A stretch of DNA of 64,000 nt from the NCBI GenBank assembly GCA_037974665.1, contig CM075767.1, positions 88,872,644-88,936,643 of the forward strand, given 5' to 3'. Positions 22,757-34,332 of this stretch are shown one piece after another (position 1 is the first letter of the stretch; the number at the start of each line of letters is the position of its first letter). The notes below the pieces were generated by a model. It saw only the letters and a list, made by a program, of their open reading frames with translations. It was not told the origin of the DNA and did not search any database. This DNA comes from Ehretia macrophylla. Lineage: Eukaryota; Streptophyta; Magnoliopsida; Boraginales; Ehretiaceae. Both the position numbers and the translations under genes were made by a program.

Positions 22757-23861
22757 CACGTTAATCAAGAAAGAATCCTACACGAAGCACTAAACTATAA
22801 AATAATCCTAATTCAAATCTCTACAAAATCCACTAATAATAAACAATTCAATCTACACAAACACCTAAACATTCTTTATTCTTTATTCTCACCCAAAACC
22901 AATGCACCTCAAATTTCACCCTTATTATAATCCATAATATATTAAATAGAGTCTGAAATTTCAGCAATTTGCAAGCCCTTGGCTGACCACTAAGTGCATT
23001 TAGTCTAGCATTGCATAATTTATTCATAATCCTAGACAAACTATGACAAAACACTTACACAATTCATAAAAAATTGCCCAAAACCACCTCAATTTCCTCT
23101 CATTTTCGACCAAACCACTCATGGCCCATGCTAACATTTTAAATTCCACCTTGAAGACACAAAAATCTGATTCACCAAGCTCAAGGCTGAACATGCTCAT
23201 CAAAAATTGCAAAAGGTTTTCTTCTTTGTCATATTTTTTGTCACATTCTCTCATTTCCTTCAAACTTCTCTCTCTCCCTCTCATTCTCTCTCTCCATTTC
23301 GGTTCTTGGCTGAGTTCTCTACCTCCTTGGCTTGTCTTCTTCACATCTTGGTTGAGCAAAGTCGAGTAGCCATCAAGAAACCCAAGCAAACAAGCTAGAG
23401 TTCGAAATCACTCATGCATGTGCATTGAAGCTTCATTTTCGGCCTAGGTGAGTTACAAAGCATCCATTTCTCTTCTTCAAGTTCTAAGTACATCAATGCA
23501 CTAAGAGATTGATCATTAAGCTTGGAAAAATAGTGAAAAACTAGTGAGGTTCTCGGCTAAGCAAGGAAAAGGAGAAGATTTGAGCTTCAACAAAGAGTCT
23601 TGAGCATTTTGTGGTTGATTCCTAAGGTGAGGGTTAAAAACCTTTTGAAAACTCTTCAAAATTTCACATGCATGCTCATAAATGTATGTATTTGCTTCTG
23701 TACTTGAGATATATGGTCGTTCATAAGCTTAAACAACCATGCATGGCAAGATCTTGGCTTGAAAATGATGCTAGGTGAAGTCGAAATGGATGACAGCTCT
23801 CTGACCAGTCTATTCGAGGTAAGTTTAGCTAGGTAAATGATGTTGAAAATTCTTGAACATT

Positions 23862-24380
23862 TGTGAGGCCCGACCCCGAATAACGTGTGTTACCTTGATT
23901 TGCGTGCCATAGACCCCTAATTATATGTCTGACCTTGGATTACGTGTCCTGTCTTGGTTTTCATGGATACCTTGTCATACGTGCCTTGACCTAGAATAGG
24001 GTGCCCTAATCCCCGACTTACATGTGGTACCTAGATAAACATGCCATGACCATAATTTACGTGCGAGACCTCGATTTGCGTGTGTCTCTTCATTTCGTGT
24101 GCATTAACCTTGAACTACGTGCCTTAACCTAGGTTTAGGAGGTGTACCTTAATTTACGTGCATTGCATTGAATTACGTGTCGTGCATTGGTCTACGTGCA
24201 TGACCTAGGGTTGCGTGCGTTAGCATTGGAATCTGTGCATTAGACTTGAATTATGTGCCTTAGTCTAGAAGTTCGTGTCTTACCTCGTAGTTCGTGTTTA
24301 CCTCGTGTTTCGTGCCCCGTCTTGATTTCAGTGCGTGCCTCGTAGTGCGTACCCTAGACCTAGGAATCCGTGCCACCACG
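23862..24380 (+). repeat. ACGTG-rich repeats in U3 (solo LTR), longest example
   Basis: About 25 degenerate ~20-bp units over ~500 bp, with at least seven exact ACGTG cores (for example ttacgtgcc, ctacgtgcat). Longer than in the other LTRs, so the unit number varies between copies. Confidence 0.65.
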
Positions 24381-26497
24381 TTAATCAAGAAATCATCCTA
24401 CACAAAGCACTAAACTATAAAATAATCCTAATTCAAATCTCTACAAAATCCACTAACAATAAACAATTCAATCTACACAAACACCTAAACATTCTTTATT
24501 CTTTATTCTCACCCAAAACCAATGCACCTCAAATTTCACCCTTATTATAATCCATAATATGTTAAATAGAATCTGAAATTTCAGCAATTTGCAAGCCCTT
24601 GGCTGACCACTAAGTGCATTTAGTCTAGCATTGCATAATTTATTCATAATCCTAGACAAACTATGACACAAAGGCATTAAAAAATTGCTCAACTCCCCTC
24701 AAATCCCCACCATTTTCGACCAGCCCTTGCATGCCCATGCTAGCATTCAAAAAACAACATTTTGAAGACACAAAAATCAGATTTTGGCTGCCCAAGGCCG
24801 ACCACACCCTCAAAGGAATTGCAAAGCCATCACTTTGTCACATTCTCTCATTTTCCTCAATCTTTTCTCTCTCCCCTTCATTCTCTCTCTCCATTTTCGG
24901 TTCTTGGCTGAGTTTTCTACCTCCTTAGCTTGTCTTCTTCACATCTTGGTTGAGCAAGGTCGAGTAGCCATCGAGAAACCCAAGCAAGCAAGCTAGAGCT
25001 CGAAATCACTCTTGCATGTGCATTTGAAGCTTCATTTCGGCCTAGGTGAGTTACTAAGCATCCATTTCTTTTCTTCATGGTTTAACATCATGCTTGTGCT
25101 AAGAGTTTGAACATTAAGCTAGGAAAAATAGAGAAAAACTAGTGAGGTTCTCGGCTAAGCAAGGGAAAGGAGAAGTTTTGAGCTTCAACAAAGGGTCTTG
25201 AGCATTTTGTGGTTGATTGCTAAGGTGAGGGTTAAAATCTTTTGAAAACTCTTTAAAAACTCACATGCATGCTCATAAATGTGTGTATTTGATTCTGTAC
25301 TTGAGCTATATGGTCGTTCATAAGCTTAAACAACCATGCATGGCAAGATCTTGGCTTGAAAATGATGCTAGGTGAAGTCGAAATGGATGACAGCTCTCTG
25401 ACCAGTCTGTTCGAGGTAAGTTTAGCTAAGCAAATTATGTTTAAAATGCTTGAAAATTGGTGGGTGACTAGTTTGGACAGTTTTACACATTTTTCACAGT
25501 AATAGCCCGAAGCTAAATTTGGCTCTAACGTCCTCAAAATGGAAAATCTTTAAAATGTGCCCAAATCTGGAAATCTGGAAAAACGAAGCAGGTTTTGGCA
25601 GATGCACTGACCTTGTGGAACGAACCATATTTGACTTAGTTAATGATGTCCAAAATGTATGAAAATTGGTATGCTACTAGATTTTTCAGTTCTGGACAAT
25701 TTTGTCAGAAATGGACCAAAGGTAAAAATGACTCTAAAGACCTCAAAAACGTCAATTATCGAAAAGTGTGCCAATCTGGACAGTTTTGTGTTACCTCACT
25801 GTTTCGGTTATAAATAATGATTCTGAACTCCAATTGGTGCAAGGTTTGTTTCTGATTTTAGATAACTTCTTAAGCTTTAATTTGACAACTTATTCACTGA
25901 ATTTGGAGATTGTTTGATTATCCCATTGATTATGAGAAAACAGCCTATTGCAGTGAGTGTTCCACTTAGCTATGTGCTTGGAAAACTATTGTAACCTCTT
26001 TTGTGGCACTAGTTGCTTGGAATTGTGGTGTTGGAATATTATGTGGACTGTTTTAAGCACTTGAGGATGTATGAATTGAATGATGTATGACTTGGGAATG
26101 ATGTTAAGTTGACTTAGGGTTTGATCGCACGATTATGCATGAAATGGAAACCCTAATGACTAAGTATTCTTGCTAAGTGTTAACCATTGGATATTGTGAG
26201 GAAACCGTACGTTGCGTGGGCTGCCCGTAAATGTTTTATAACTTTAAAAGTGATCTTGACCATTGCATGTTGACAAATAAGCTTTTCTCGCATTTGAACC
26301 CTTGTTGATATCACTACATGTTGAGTAATCTTATCACTTGATTGCGTGGACTTTTAATGAGTTATATGGCCTGTTTTACATGTGTTACATGGCTGCCCAT
26401 TTAATTTCCATATAACTCTATATGCCTTTCAAGTGAAATTTCCTGTCCTATCGTGTCCTGCCTGTTTATCTGTCAATGTGCAATCTTATGACTGTCC

Positions 26498-27020
26498 GGA
26501 GGCAACCTACTTTGTTGTCCTCCTTTTGTGATATATATTACCTATCATAAATGTGCATTGCATACAAGGTTGCAACCTTTCCTGTTGGCATGGTAGTGAT
26601 CACGTACGCCGGGCGGCATCGGGCTTGCCGGTGATACCGTGACCACCATGGTCCCATTCCCTCTCTCGCTTGGGAGCTAGACTTCCTCGGAGAGTTGGGT
26701 CGTAGGATTTTGAGGTACATCCGGAGTACACCCACCTGGGGTGTTTGGGGAATGATTTGAAGTCGGTCGCAACAGTTGATCCTGGATCTGATCTGAGAGC
26801 AAAAGCTCACCGTATCCTTTTTATTATATGTATGAGTACTCCCGATTGGATCCTAGAGAACCTCAGGGAGGAAAGACTGGTGTTCCTGTTTCTGTATTTG
26901 TATTTCTGTACTTGTACTTCTGTTGTATTCATGTTTGAAAAAGGGATTTTCATAAGTTTAACCGGAAAATGAGTTTCAAACTTATTTCTCGTTCCCCCTC
27001 GCTGAGTTCATAAGGACTCA
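26498..27020 (+). other. Conserved LTR hairpin module (solo LTR)
   Basis: ggagg/cctcc around caacctactttgttg (26498-26523); the palindrome aaggttgcaacctt (~26568); catggt..cacg/cgtgaccaccatg (26589-26650) enclosing gggcggcatcgggcttgcc; a gggtaca..tacaccc-type arm pair around tccgga (~26712-26732); and tgagt/actca (27003-27020). Confidence 0.7.
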
Positions 27021-28875
27021 CCCTCTTTTTATCACAGGTGAAGAAGAACAGGTACAGGTACCCGAGGACAACGTGCTTATCGATGATTCCTTGGAGTGAT
27101 TGCCTGTCCCTACGTGCTTTTGTGCCTTGCCTGAAAGTGGTTGCTATATGGATGTTGTGTTTGATTGCAAATATTCATTTTATTGATGTAAATGACCCCG
27201 TTGTAATTTGGGTCTAATTCTGGGATTGTACTATCTATAACCAGACGAACTTTTATTTGGTTGTTTGCTTTCGTTTTCTTCATTAGTAGTTATCATAGAC
27301 ATTCAAACCACTAGATGAACAATCAACTAAGTTAATTCTATCTAATTTCACTTAGTTGCTCATTTGCAAACTAAAGGATAATAGGTACTTGCATGATAGG
27401 AAATTGACAAATAAACGGGACATAGTTATCATGTTAGGCTTATTAACCAAACGAGACTTTCAAGATAAACTAGTAGGCAAATCGGTTGGTGACAAATAGG
27501 AGTCTTTAATGGAATTGGATTAATGATTGGAATAATTGAGGCGTTTAAAGAATTAGGTCAAACAAAGAGCCCAATTACAGCCGTTATGCTGCCGGATTTC
27601 TGGAAAAATTTGGAGTCTAGAATAAAACGTTAAGTGCTAAACCTCCTAGAATGATTAAGAATGTGAAAGGACTTGAATGTTTAGATCACACCCTAGTCTA
27701 ACCATTATAGGTCGGGTTGGGGCGTGACAACATTGGTAGGTGACTAGTTTGGACAGTTTTGGACATTTTTCCCAGAAATAGGCCGAAGCTAATTTTGACA
27801 CTAAGGTCCTCAAAATGGCAAATCATTAAAATGTGACCAAATCTGGGAATCTGGAAAAAATGAATCAGGTTTTGGCAGATGCACAGACCTTGTGGAACGA
27901 ACCATGTTTGACTTAGTAAATTTTGTTCAAAATGCATGCAATTTGGTGTGCTGCTATATTTTTCAGTTCTGGAAAATTTTGTCACAAATGGACCAAAGCT
28001 AAAACTGACTCTAAGGACCTCAAAAACGTCAATTTCTGAAAAGTGTGCAAATCTGGACAGTTTTGTGCTACCTCACTGTTTCGGCTATAACTAATGATTC
28101 TGAACTCCAATTGATGCAAGGTTTGTTTCTGATTTTAGTTAACTTCTTAAGCTTTAATTTGACATCCTATTCACTGAATTTGGAGATTTTTTTATTATTC
28201 TATTGTTTGTGGTAAAACAGACTATTGCATGAAAGGTTTGATTTAGCTACATGCTTGGAAAATTGTTGTAACCTCTCTTGTGGTTCTAATTGTGTGGAAA
28301 TGTGGTGTTGGGATGTTACGTGGACTGTTTTGAGTACTTGAGGATGCTTGAATTGAATAATGCATGACTTGAGAATGATTTTGAGTTGACTTAAGGTTTA
28401 ATCATACGGTTAAGCATGAAACCGAAACCCTAATGACTAGGTAGTCTTGCTAAGTGATGATCATTTGGATATTGTGTGGAAATTATATGCTTAGTGGGCT
28501 GCCCGTTAATGTCTTATAACTTCAAATGTGATTTTGACCATTGCATGTTGACAAATAAGCTTTTCTTGCACCCGAACCCATGATTGATGTCATTGCATGT
28601 TGAATAATCTTATCACTTGATCATGTGGACTTCTTAATGAGTTATATGGCCTGTTTTACATGTGTTACATGGCTGCCCGTTTAATCTTCATATAACTCTA
28701 TATGCCTTCAAGTGAAATTTTCATGTCTTATCGTGCGTTGCTTGTCTACCTGTCAATGTGCAATCTTATGACTGTCCGGAGGCAACCTACTTTGTTGTCC
28801 TCCTACTGTGATATATTACCTATTTTATTGTGCCCTGCCTGTTTACTTGGTCAATGTGCAATCTTATGACTGTCC

Positions 28876-29411
28876 GGAGGCAACCTACTTTGTTGTCCTC
28901 CTACTGTGATATATTACCTGTCATAAATGTGCATTGCATACAAGGTTGCAACCTTTCCTGTCGGCATGGTAGTGATCACGCACGCCGGGCGACATCGGGC
29001 TTGCCGGTGTTACCGTGACCTCCATGGTCCCATTCCCTCTCTCGCTTGGGGGCTAGACTTCCTCGGAGAGTTGGGTCGTAGGATTTTGGGGTACATCCGG
29101 AGTATACCCACCTGGTGTGTTTGGGGGATGATTTGAAGTCGGCCGCTACAACTGATCCTGGATCTGATTTGAGAGCAAAAGCTCACCGTATCCTTTTTAT
29201 TATGTGTATAAGTACTCCCGCTTGGATCCTAGAGAACCTCGGGGAGGAAAGACCGGTATTCCTGTTTCCGTATTTGTATTTCTGTATTTGTATTTCTGTA
29301 CTTGTATTTCTGTTGTATTCATGTTTGAAAAAGGGATTTTCATAAGTTTAACCGGAAAATGAGTTTCAAAACTTATTTCTCGTTCCCCCTCGCTGAGTTC
29401 ATAAGGACTCA
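28876..29411 (+). other. Conserved LTR hairpin module (LARD-1 5' LTR)
   Basis: Same five elements in the same order as in the solo LTR. The large hairpin is 28965-29026 and the last small hairpin 29394-29411. The first hairpin is present twice because of the 99-bp duplication. Confidence 0.7.
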
Positions 29412-30134
29412 TCCTCTTTTATCATTTCAGGTGAAGAAGAACAGGTACAGGAACCCGAGCTCAATGTACCTAATGATGAACCCCTGGAGTGATTGCCTGT
29501 TATTGTTGTTTTGCTTGAACGTGACTACTTGTGAACTTTTGTTACTTGAAGACTATTTCCCTTACGTTATTTGTTGTTTGTGATGTAATAGACCCCCGTT
29601 GTAATTTGGGGTCTAATTTTGGTTTGTACTTATATTAAGTAGACTGATACAAAACATACTATGATCGTTTTTGCTTTTGCTATCATTAGTCTATCATAGG
29701 TTATGACGCTAGTTAAGGAATAGGCAAATAAACTTATCCAATCTCAACAGGTACTCGCTAATAAGCTAAGATCAACAGGTATATTTTGAAACGAGGATAA
29801 ATGGACAAACGAGACATAGTATCCTGCTAGGTTATAAATCAAACGGGACGTCGAAATAACCAATAGGCAATTCAATTGATGACAAAATAGTAAACTCTAG
29901 TCGGGAATGAACTTGAATTGAAAGTTTTAAGGCTGTTAGAAAATTTAGGTTAAACAAAGAGCCCAATTACAGCCCTTATGCTGCCGGATTTCTGAAAAAT
30001 CTTAGAGTCTAGAATAAAACGTTAAGTGTTAAACCTCCTAGAATGATTAAGAATGTGGAAGGACTTGAATGTTTAGATCACACCCTAGTCTAACCTTTAA
30101 AGGCCGGGTTGGGGCGTGACACCTTATATTAGAA

Positions 30135-30148
30135 TGGTATCAGAGCTT
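30135..30148 (+). promoter_or_regulatory. Primer binding site of LARD-1
   Basis: tggtatcagagctt, initiator Met-tRNA type, 13 bp after the LTR end at 30121. Confidence 0.85.
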
Positions 30149-32897
30149 AGTTTACTAACTAGGCATTAGTCGGGTTCAACTCTCGTACTATGGGTAGAAG
30201 CCCTAAGGTAATTATGATGTCTTGTTTATATGTGTTAATGTGTGCTAATGTGCTTTAATTGCTTTGAGAATTGAATACTGTGTGTCTTTGTGGACTATAT
30301 GTATTATGTGTCATGCACACTGACACGTTAGTGCCCTCAATAATGCATGCATGCTTTTATACTTCTTCCTTGATACATGTGCATGTTATATAACCATGAA
30401 TGACTGTTTATATGCATAGATAGTTAGGATTAGAACTTTCAGGGAAGCGAATTCATGCAGGAAGAATGAAAAGTCTCGGTTAGAGATTTCTGGCATCTTC
30501 ACAGGTACTCGATGGATAGTATGTATTATTAGATATGCATATGTATAAAATGCGTAGCACGGGTATAATTGTTGAGGTAAAGTTATCTCCTTATTTTTGG
30601 AATACCTATACCTGTGATTAAGTTGTCAATCTTATAGCTATGAAGTTATTGATTCCGTTAAACCGTTCTTCTAATTGTTGTTCAAGAATAAAAGTTAAGG
30701 ACATACAACTTTCCTTAGATATAAGAATATACTATTAAATATGTAGAGTAGTATATATTCTCATGTGCTGATAGTGGAAGTTGACTTGGAGGTTTCTTTG
30801 AATCCATTTCTCACATCTTAAAATTGGCTTGATAGGCTATCTAAGAAGTTGGCAATATACTCGTACGATTGAATCCTTACTTGATTGGAATTAAGCATTG
30901 ATGAATTTGATATGGTGTATACTAGCGAGTTTCAAGTTCACTAAATGTTGAGATCATAACCTAGAAATTAAAAGATGAATTCGTGGAAGTTGACGATAGT
31001 TACTTTTAGGGGTTAGATTATTGAGATATGGATAGTGTATTTGAGTGACTTAGCGATAGATAACCTCAAGACATGTAGGCAACTCTGGAGACCGAGTTTA
31101 ACAAGGTTGATGATTCTTTGATATAACAAGATATAAGGATGCTGGAATCGAGGAATTCACGTAGCTATAACTCGTGTTCGAAAGACTACACCTAAAATGT
31201 TAGGTCGGATAGAAGTGTAAGGAATTGATTTATGCATTAGATGACTAACATTGCTAAAGGTCCTAAGTTGGATACCAGTGATATTTAGAATCATGGTATT
31301 AATTTGGTGCCTCTCGGATTTAGTTGTGATTATGCAAGTAAGTCATTCTATGCACTCGTTGTTTGGATACCCTAGAGGATGTTGGAAAGCATTTATCCTT
31401 AAGTAAGACCGATGGACCTATTATATAAACCATGGAAATGAGATTAAAGCATCTGGTTGTAAAGTGGAGTCGTTAGGATATGACTAGTAATCCTAAATAG
31501 CTAATAGTAAGTATACATGATGATTCGTGGTAAAGCCTAGAAACTAGCAGTTGATAGACTTCGAATTGTGGTTGCTGAATAGAGGGTGAATCTTGTAGTG
31601 ATAGTTAGATGAGTGGCTGATTACTCTTGAAATTCTATTAGGTTATATTGAAGGATGTTTCGTGGTCATAATTCTTATATTGATACAGCCTTGAAGTTAT
31701 TTCGTGTAACAAGCTATTTGAATTAGTATGATAAGTATCTTAAGAGTTAGATCATTTCGGCACCCATTTATAATCCTAAGATTGTTGTTGTACGGCCGGT
31801 AACCTAGTGGAGCATTGATATTCTTATATGGATATAGCCCTAACTTAGTAACACTAATGTTGAAAATATATTAGCGAGTATTAAGTGTTCGAAGGAATGA
31901 CTAGGTCACTAAGTGAGTGGGACCATTGTCTTCTTGAGTATTACGTAACCTTGGATTGAGGTGAGTGAAATTTATTTGAGGTTGAAACTATTCGTCTTAG
32001 GAGTTTTGTATAAGATTAAAAGAAATTCTAAAGCTTCGTGACTTGAAGATAGAGATTAGAATAAGGAAATAAATTGTGAATTGCAAGTCGATGAAATTTA
32101 CTTGTAAGAGTTGAACTAGTGCAACATGATTAGTTACCCATGCAATTTTGGTGGCAATTTGTTTGTGGTACTTAATAGACCTTAGAGTTTGAGTTTAACG
32201 AATCTCAACGGTCTTTCTCCTTGATTACGAGCGTGAAGGTTAACGAAGCTGGTAAAGAATGTCAGTGAATAGGAGCCTATAACCGGGAGACTAGTCATTA
32301 GAAGAGTTGCTAATATAATACCTACGAGATAAGGACTATGATACTATCAATAGATGATGACTTGAGATGGATCAATTTGTTTGGTGAGTTCTTCTTAAAG
32401 ATAGGGTCATGTTGTGGAAATGATCCATGACTTGTTGATGTCCTATGTGTTAACAATTTTGGAAGCTAGTTGATAGGATATGTAAATCGGATATAGACCT
32501 ATCATCTTGAAATTAGCGTTTGTCACCCTAGGATCATGGAATTATTGTGATATTGCTTTTGAGGTATGGATGTGAGATTGATACAACATGAGTCATGATT
32601 TTGGAGTTATAGTTATATAGTCTGAATACCGATGCAGCCTTGATGACTATGTATGGAGATTCTAACCTTAGTTAATAAACTTGACCTTAAGATCAAATGG
32701 AGAATAGAATCGTTCAAAGGAAAGAACTGTAAATGTAGGGGTCCCACCTAACTAAATGATTGGAGAAACATAGGAAGCGAATTGGTTGTGATAAGAGATC
32801 ACCAAACACGGGACGAACCAAAGTAGGACGAATAACAAGGGTCAGAATCCGTTTACATTACCTCAATAGGAAAGAATGAATTTCGGGACGAAATTCT

Positions 32898-32913
32898 TTT
32901 AAGGAGGGGAGGA
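32898..32913 (+). promoter_or_regulatory. Polypurine tract of LARD-1
   Basis: aaggaggggagga directly before the 3' LTR start, preceded by the cgggacgaaattctttt motif shared with the other elements of the family. Confidence 0.8.
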
Positions 32914-33893
32914 TGTGAGGCCCGACCCTGAATAACATGTGAGACCTCGATTTGCGTGCCTTAGACCTAGAATTGTACGATCGACCTTGGATTACGTGCC
33001 CCATCTTGGTTTTCGTGCATGCCTCGTTATACGTGCCTTACCTCAATTTGCGTGCATTAGCATTAGAATATGTGCATTAGACTTGAAGTACGTGCCTTAG
33101 TCTAGAAGTTCGTGTCTTACCTCGTAGTTCGTGTTTACCTCGTGTTTCGTGCCACGTATTGATTTCGGTGCGTGCCATGTAGTGCGTACCCTAGACCTAG
33201 GAATCCGTGCCACCACGTTAATCAAGAAAGAATCCTACACAAAGCACTAAACTATAAAATAATCCTAATTCAAATCTCTACAAAATCCACTAACAATAAA
33301 CAATTCAATCTACACAAACACCTAAACATTCTTTATTCTTTATTCTCACCCAAAACCAATGCACCTCAAATTTCACCCTTATTATAATCCATAATATATT
33401 AAATAGAGTCTGAAATTTCAGCAATTTGTAAGCCCTTGGCTGACCACTAAGTGCTTTTAGTCTAGCATTGCATAATTTATTCATAATCCTAGACAAACTA
33501 TGACAAAACACTTACACAATGCATAAAAAATTGCCCAAAACCACCTCAATTTCCTCTCATTTTCGACCAAACCACTCATGGCCCATGCTAACATTTTAAA
33601 TTCCACCTTGAAGACACAAAAATCTGATTCACCAAGCTCAAGGCTGAACATGCTCATCAAAAATTGCAAAAGGCTTTATTCCTTGTCATATTTTTTGTCA
33701 CATTCTCTCATTTCCTTCAAACTTCTCTCTCTCCCTCTCATTCTCTCTCTCCATTTCGGTTCTTGGCTGAGTTCTCTACCTCCTTGGCTTGTCTTCTTCA
33801 CATCTTGGTTGAGCAAAGTCGAGTAGCCATCAAGAAACCCAAGTAAACCAGCTAGAGTTCGAAATCACTCATGCATGTGCATTGAAGCTTAAT
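32914..33893 (+). repeat. LARD-1 3' LTR, truncated after ~980 bp
   Basis: Matches the first part of the LARD-1 5' LTR, with its ACGTG-rich repeats at 32914-33220 and CT-rich run near 33730. Homology ends shortly after gaagctt near 33890, a few filler bases follow, and 5S spacer begins. Open frames at 33172-33846 are the same LTR shadows as in the 5' LTR. Confidence 0.85.
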
Positions 33894-33900
33894 TTCTTTT

Positions 33901-34138
33901 CTTGCTTGCTGTGCCCATTTTTGGAGGGCAAAGTCGAACGTTTTCATCAGTTTCAGGCCATTTTTCTTCTTTTGCTATGTTTTTCCGACCCGGATCGTAC
34001 GTCGTGAACTGTTAAAATGACGACAACCTGACTCGTGGGACATCAGTGGGCCCTACAACGTGTCGATATTATGTCTTGCGAGGATGCTACGTTGTTGAGG
34101 CGGATAGGTTGTCGTTAAGCCCATTGGCCTTTTCAAAT
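33901..34138 (+). repeat. Isolated 5S spacer fragment inside the retrotransposon block
   Basis: About 238 bp of 5S intergenic spacer in plus orientation, from the cttgctcgctgtgccc segment to the gcccattgggcc segment. No 5S gene is attached. It sits between the broken LARD-1 3' LTR and the internal tail of another LARD copy. Confidence 0.9.
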
Positions 34139-34332
34139 GAGAGAACTGTAAATGTAGAGGTCACACCGAACTAAATGATTGGAGAAACATAGGAAGTGAA
34201 TTGGTTGTGGTAAGAGATCGCCAAAAATGGGACGAACCGGAGTAAGAAGAATAACAAGGGTCAGAATCCGTCTAAATGACCTCAATAGGCAGGAATGAAT
34301 TTCGGGACGAAAATCTTTTAAGGAGGGGAGGA
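34139..34332 (+). mobile_element. Internal 3' tail of a further LARD copy
   Basis: Matches the last ~190 bp of the LARD internal region (compare 32722-32913 and 53371-53561), including the polypurine tract that ends at the LTR start 34333. The following LTR therefore has internal sequence on both sides, as in tandem elements made by LTR recombination. Confidence 0.85.

Larger units (their letters stand above)
23862..27729 (+). mobile_element. Solo LTR nested in the LARD-1 5' LTR
   Basis: A 3868-bp LTR, tgtgaggcccgacc to gggcgtgaca, flanked by the perfect duplication acatt (23857-23861 and 27730-27734). The host LTR continues on the other side without loss. It is therefore a complete LTR left after recombination between the two LTRs of an inserted element. 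Open frames at 24335-24996, 25253-25537 and 26538-26972 are LTR sequence without recognisable protein. Confidence 0.9.
22457..30121 (+). repeat. LARD-1 5' LTR (two parts around a nested solo LTR)
   Basis: Part 1 is 22457-23861 and part 2 is 27735-30121, together about 3.8 kb. It starts tgtgaggcccgacc and ends ggttggggcgtgaca. Part 1 holds the ACGTG-rich repeats and a CT-rich run near 23265-23300. Part 2 holds the hairpin module, with a 99-bp tandem duplication just before it (28752-28821 repeated at 28851-28920). Open frames at 22715-23398 and 28830-29583 lie in LTR sequence conserved between copies only as DNA; I see no known protein. Confidence 0.85.
30122..32913 (+). mobile_element. LARD-1 internal region, non-coding
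   Basis: 2.8 kb between primer binding site and polypurine tract. The first ~120 bp match the leader of the gag-pol element at 47880-48000 (minus strand), including a tagaagccctaag-like segment. The rest is dense in stops in all frames and contains no pol motifs. It is well conserved as DNA with LARD-2 (38042-39866 and 52617-53561), which is typical of LARD-type elements. Confidence 0.8.
22457..33893 (+). mobile_element. LARD-1: non-autonomous Tekay-like LTR retrotransposon, 3' LTR truncated
   Basis: Layout is 5' LTR (22457-30121, itself interrupted by a solo LTR), Met-tRNA primer binding site, 2.8-kb non-coding internal region (30122-32913), polypurine tract, then the first ~980 bp of the 3' LTR (32914 to ~33893). 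It is inserted in the L21 spacer, where the left flank is tctac. Because the 3' LTR is cut, the partner target duplication is missing. LTRs and leader match those of the minus-strand gag-pol element, so it was probably mobilised by that family in trans. Confidence 0.85.

Noticed and set aside
23024-23389. A 121-codon minus-strand open frame as a gene
   Set aside because: It lies wholly in LTR sequence over a CT-rich run. The equivalent region in the other LTRs is not kept open, and no domain is visible.
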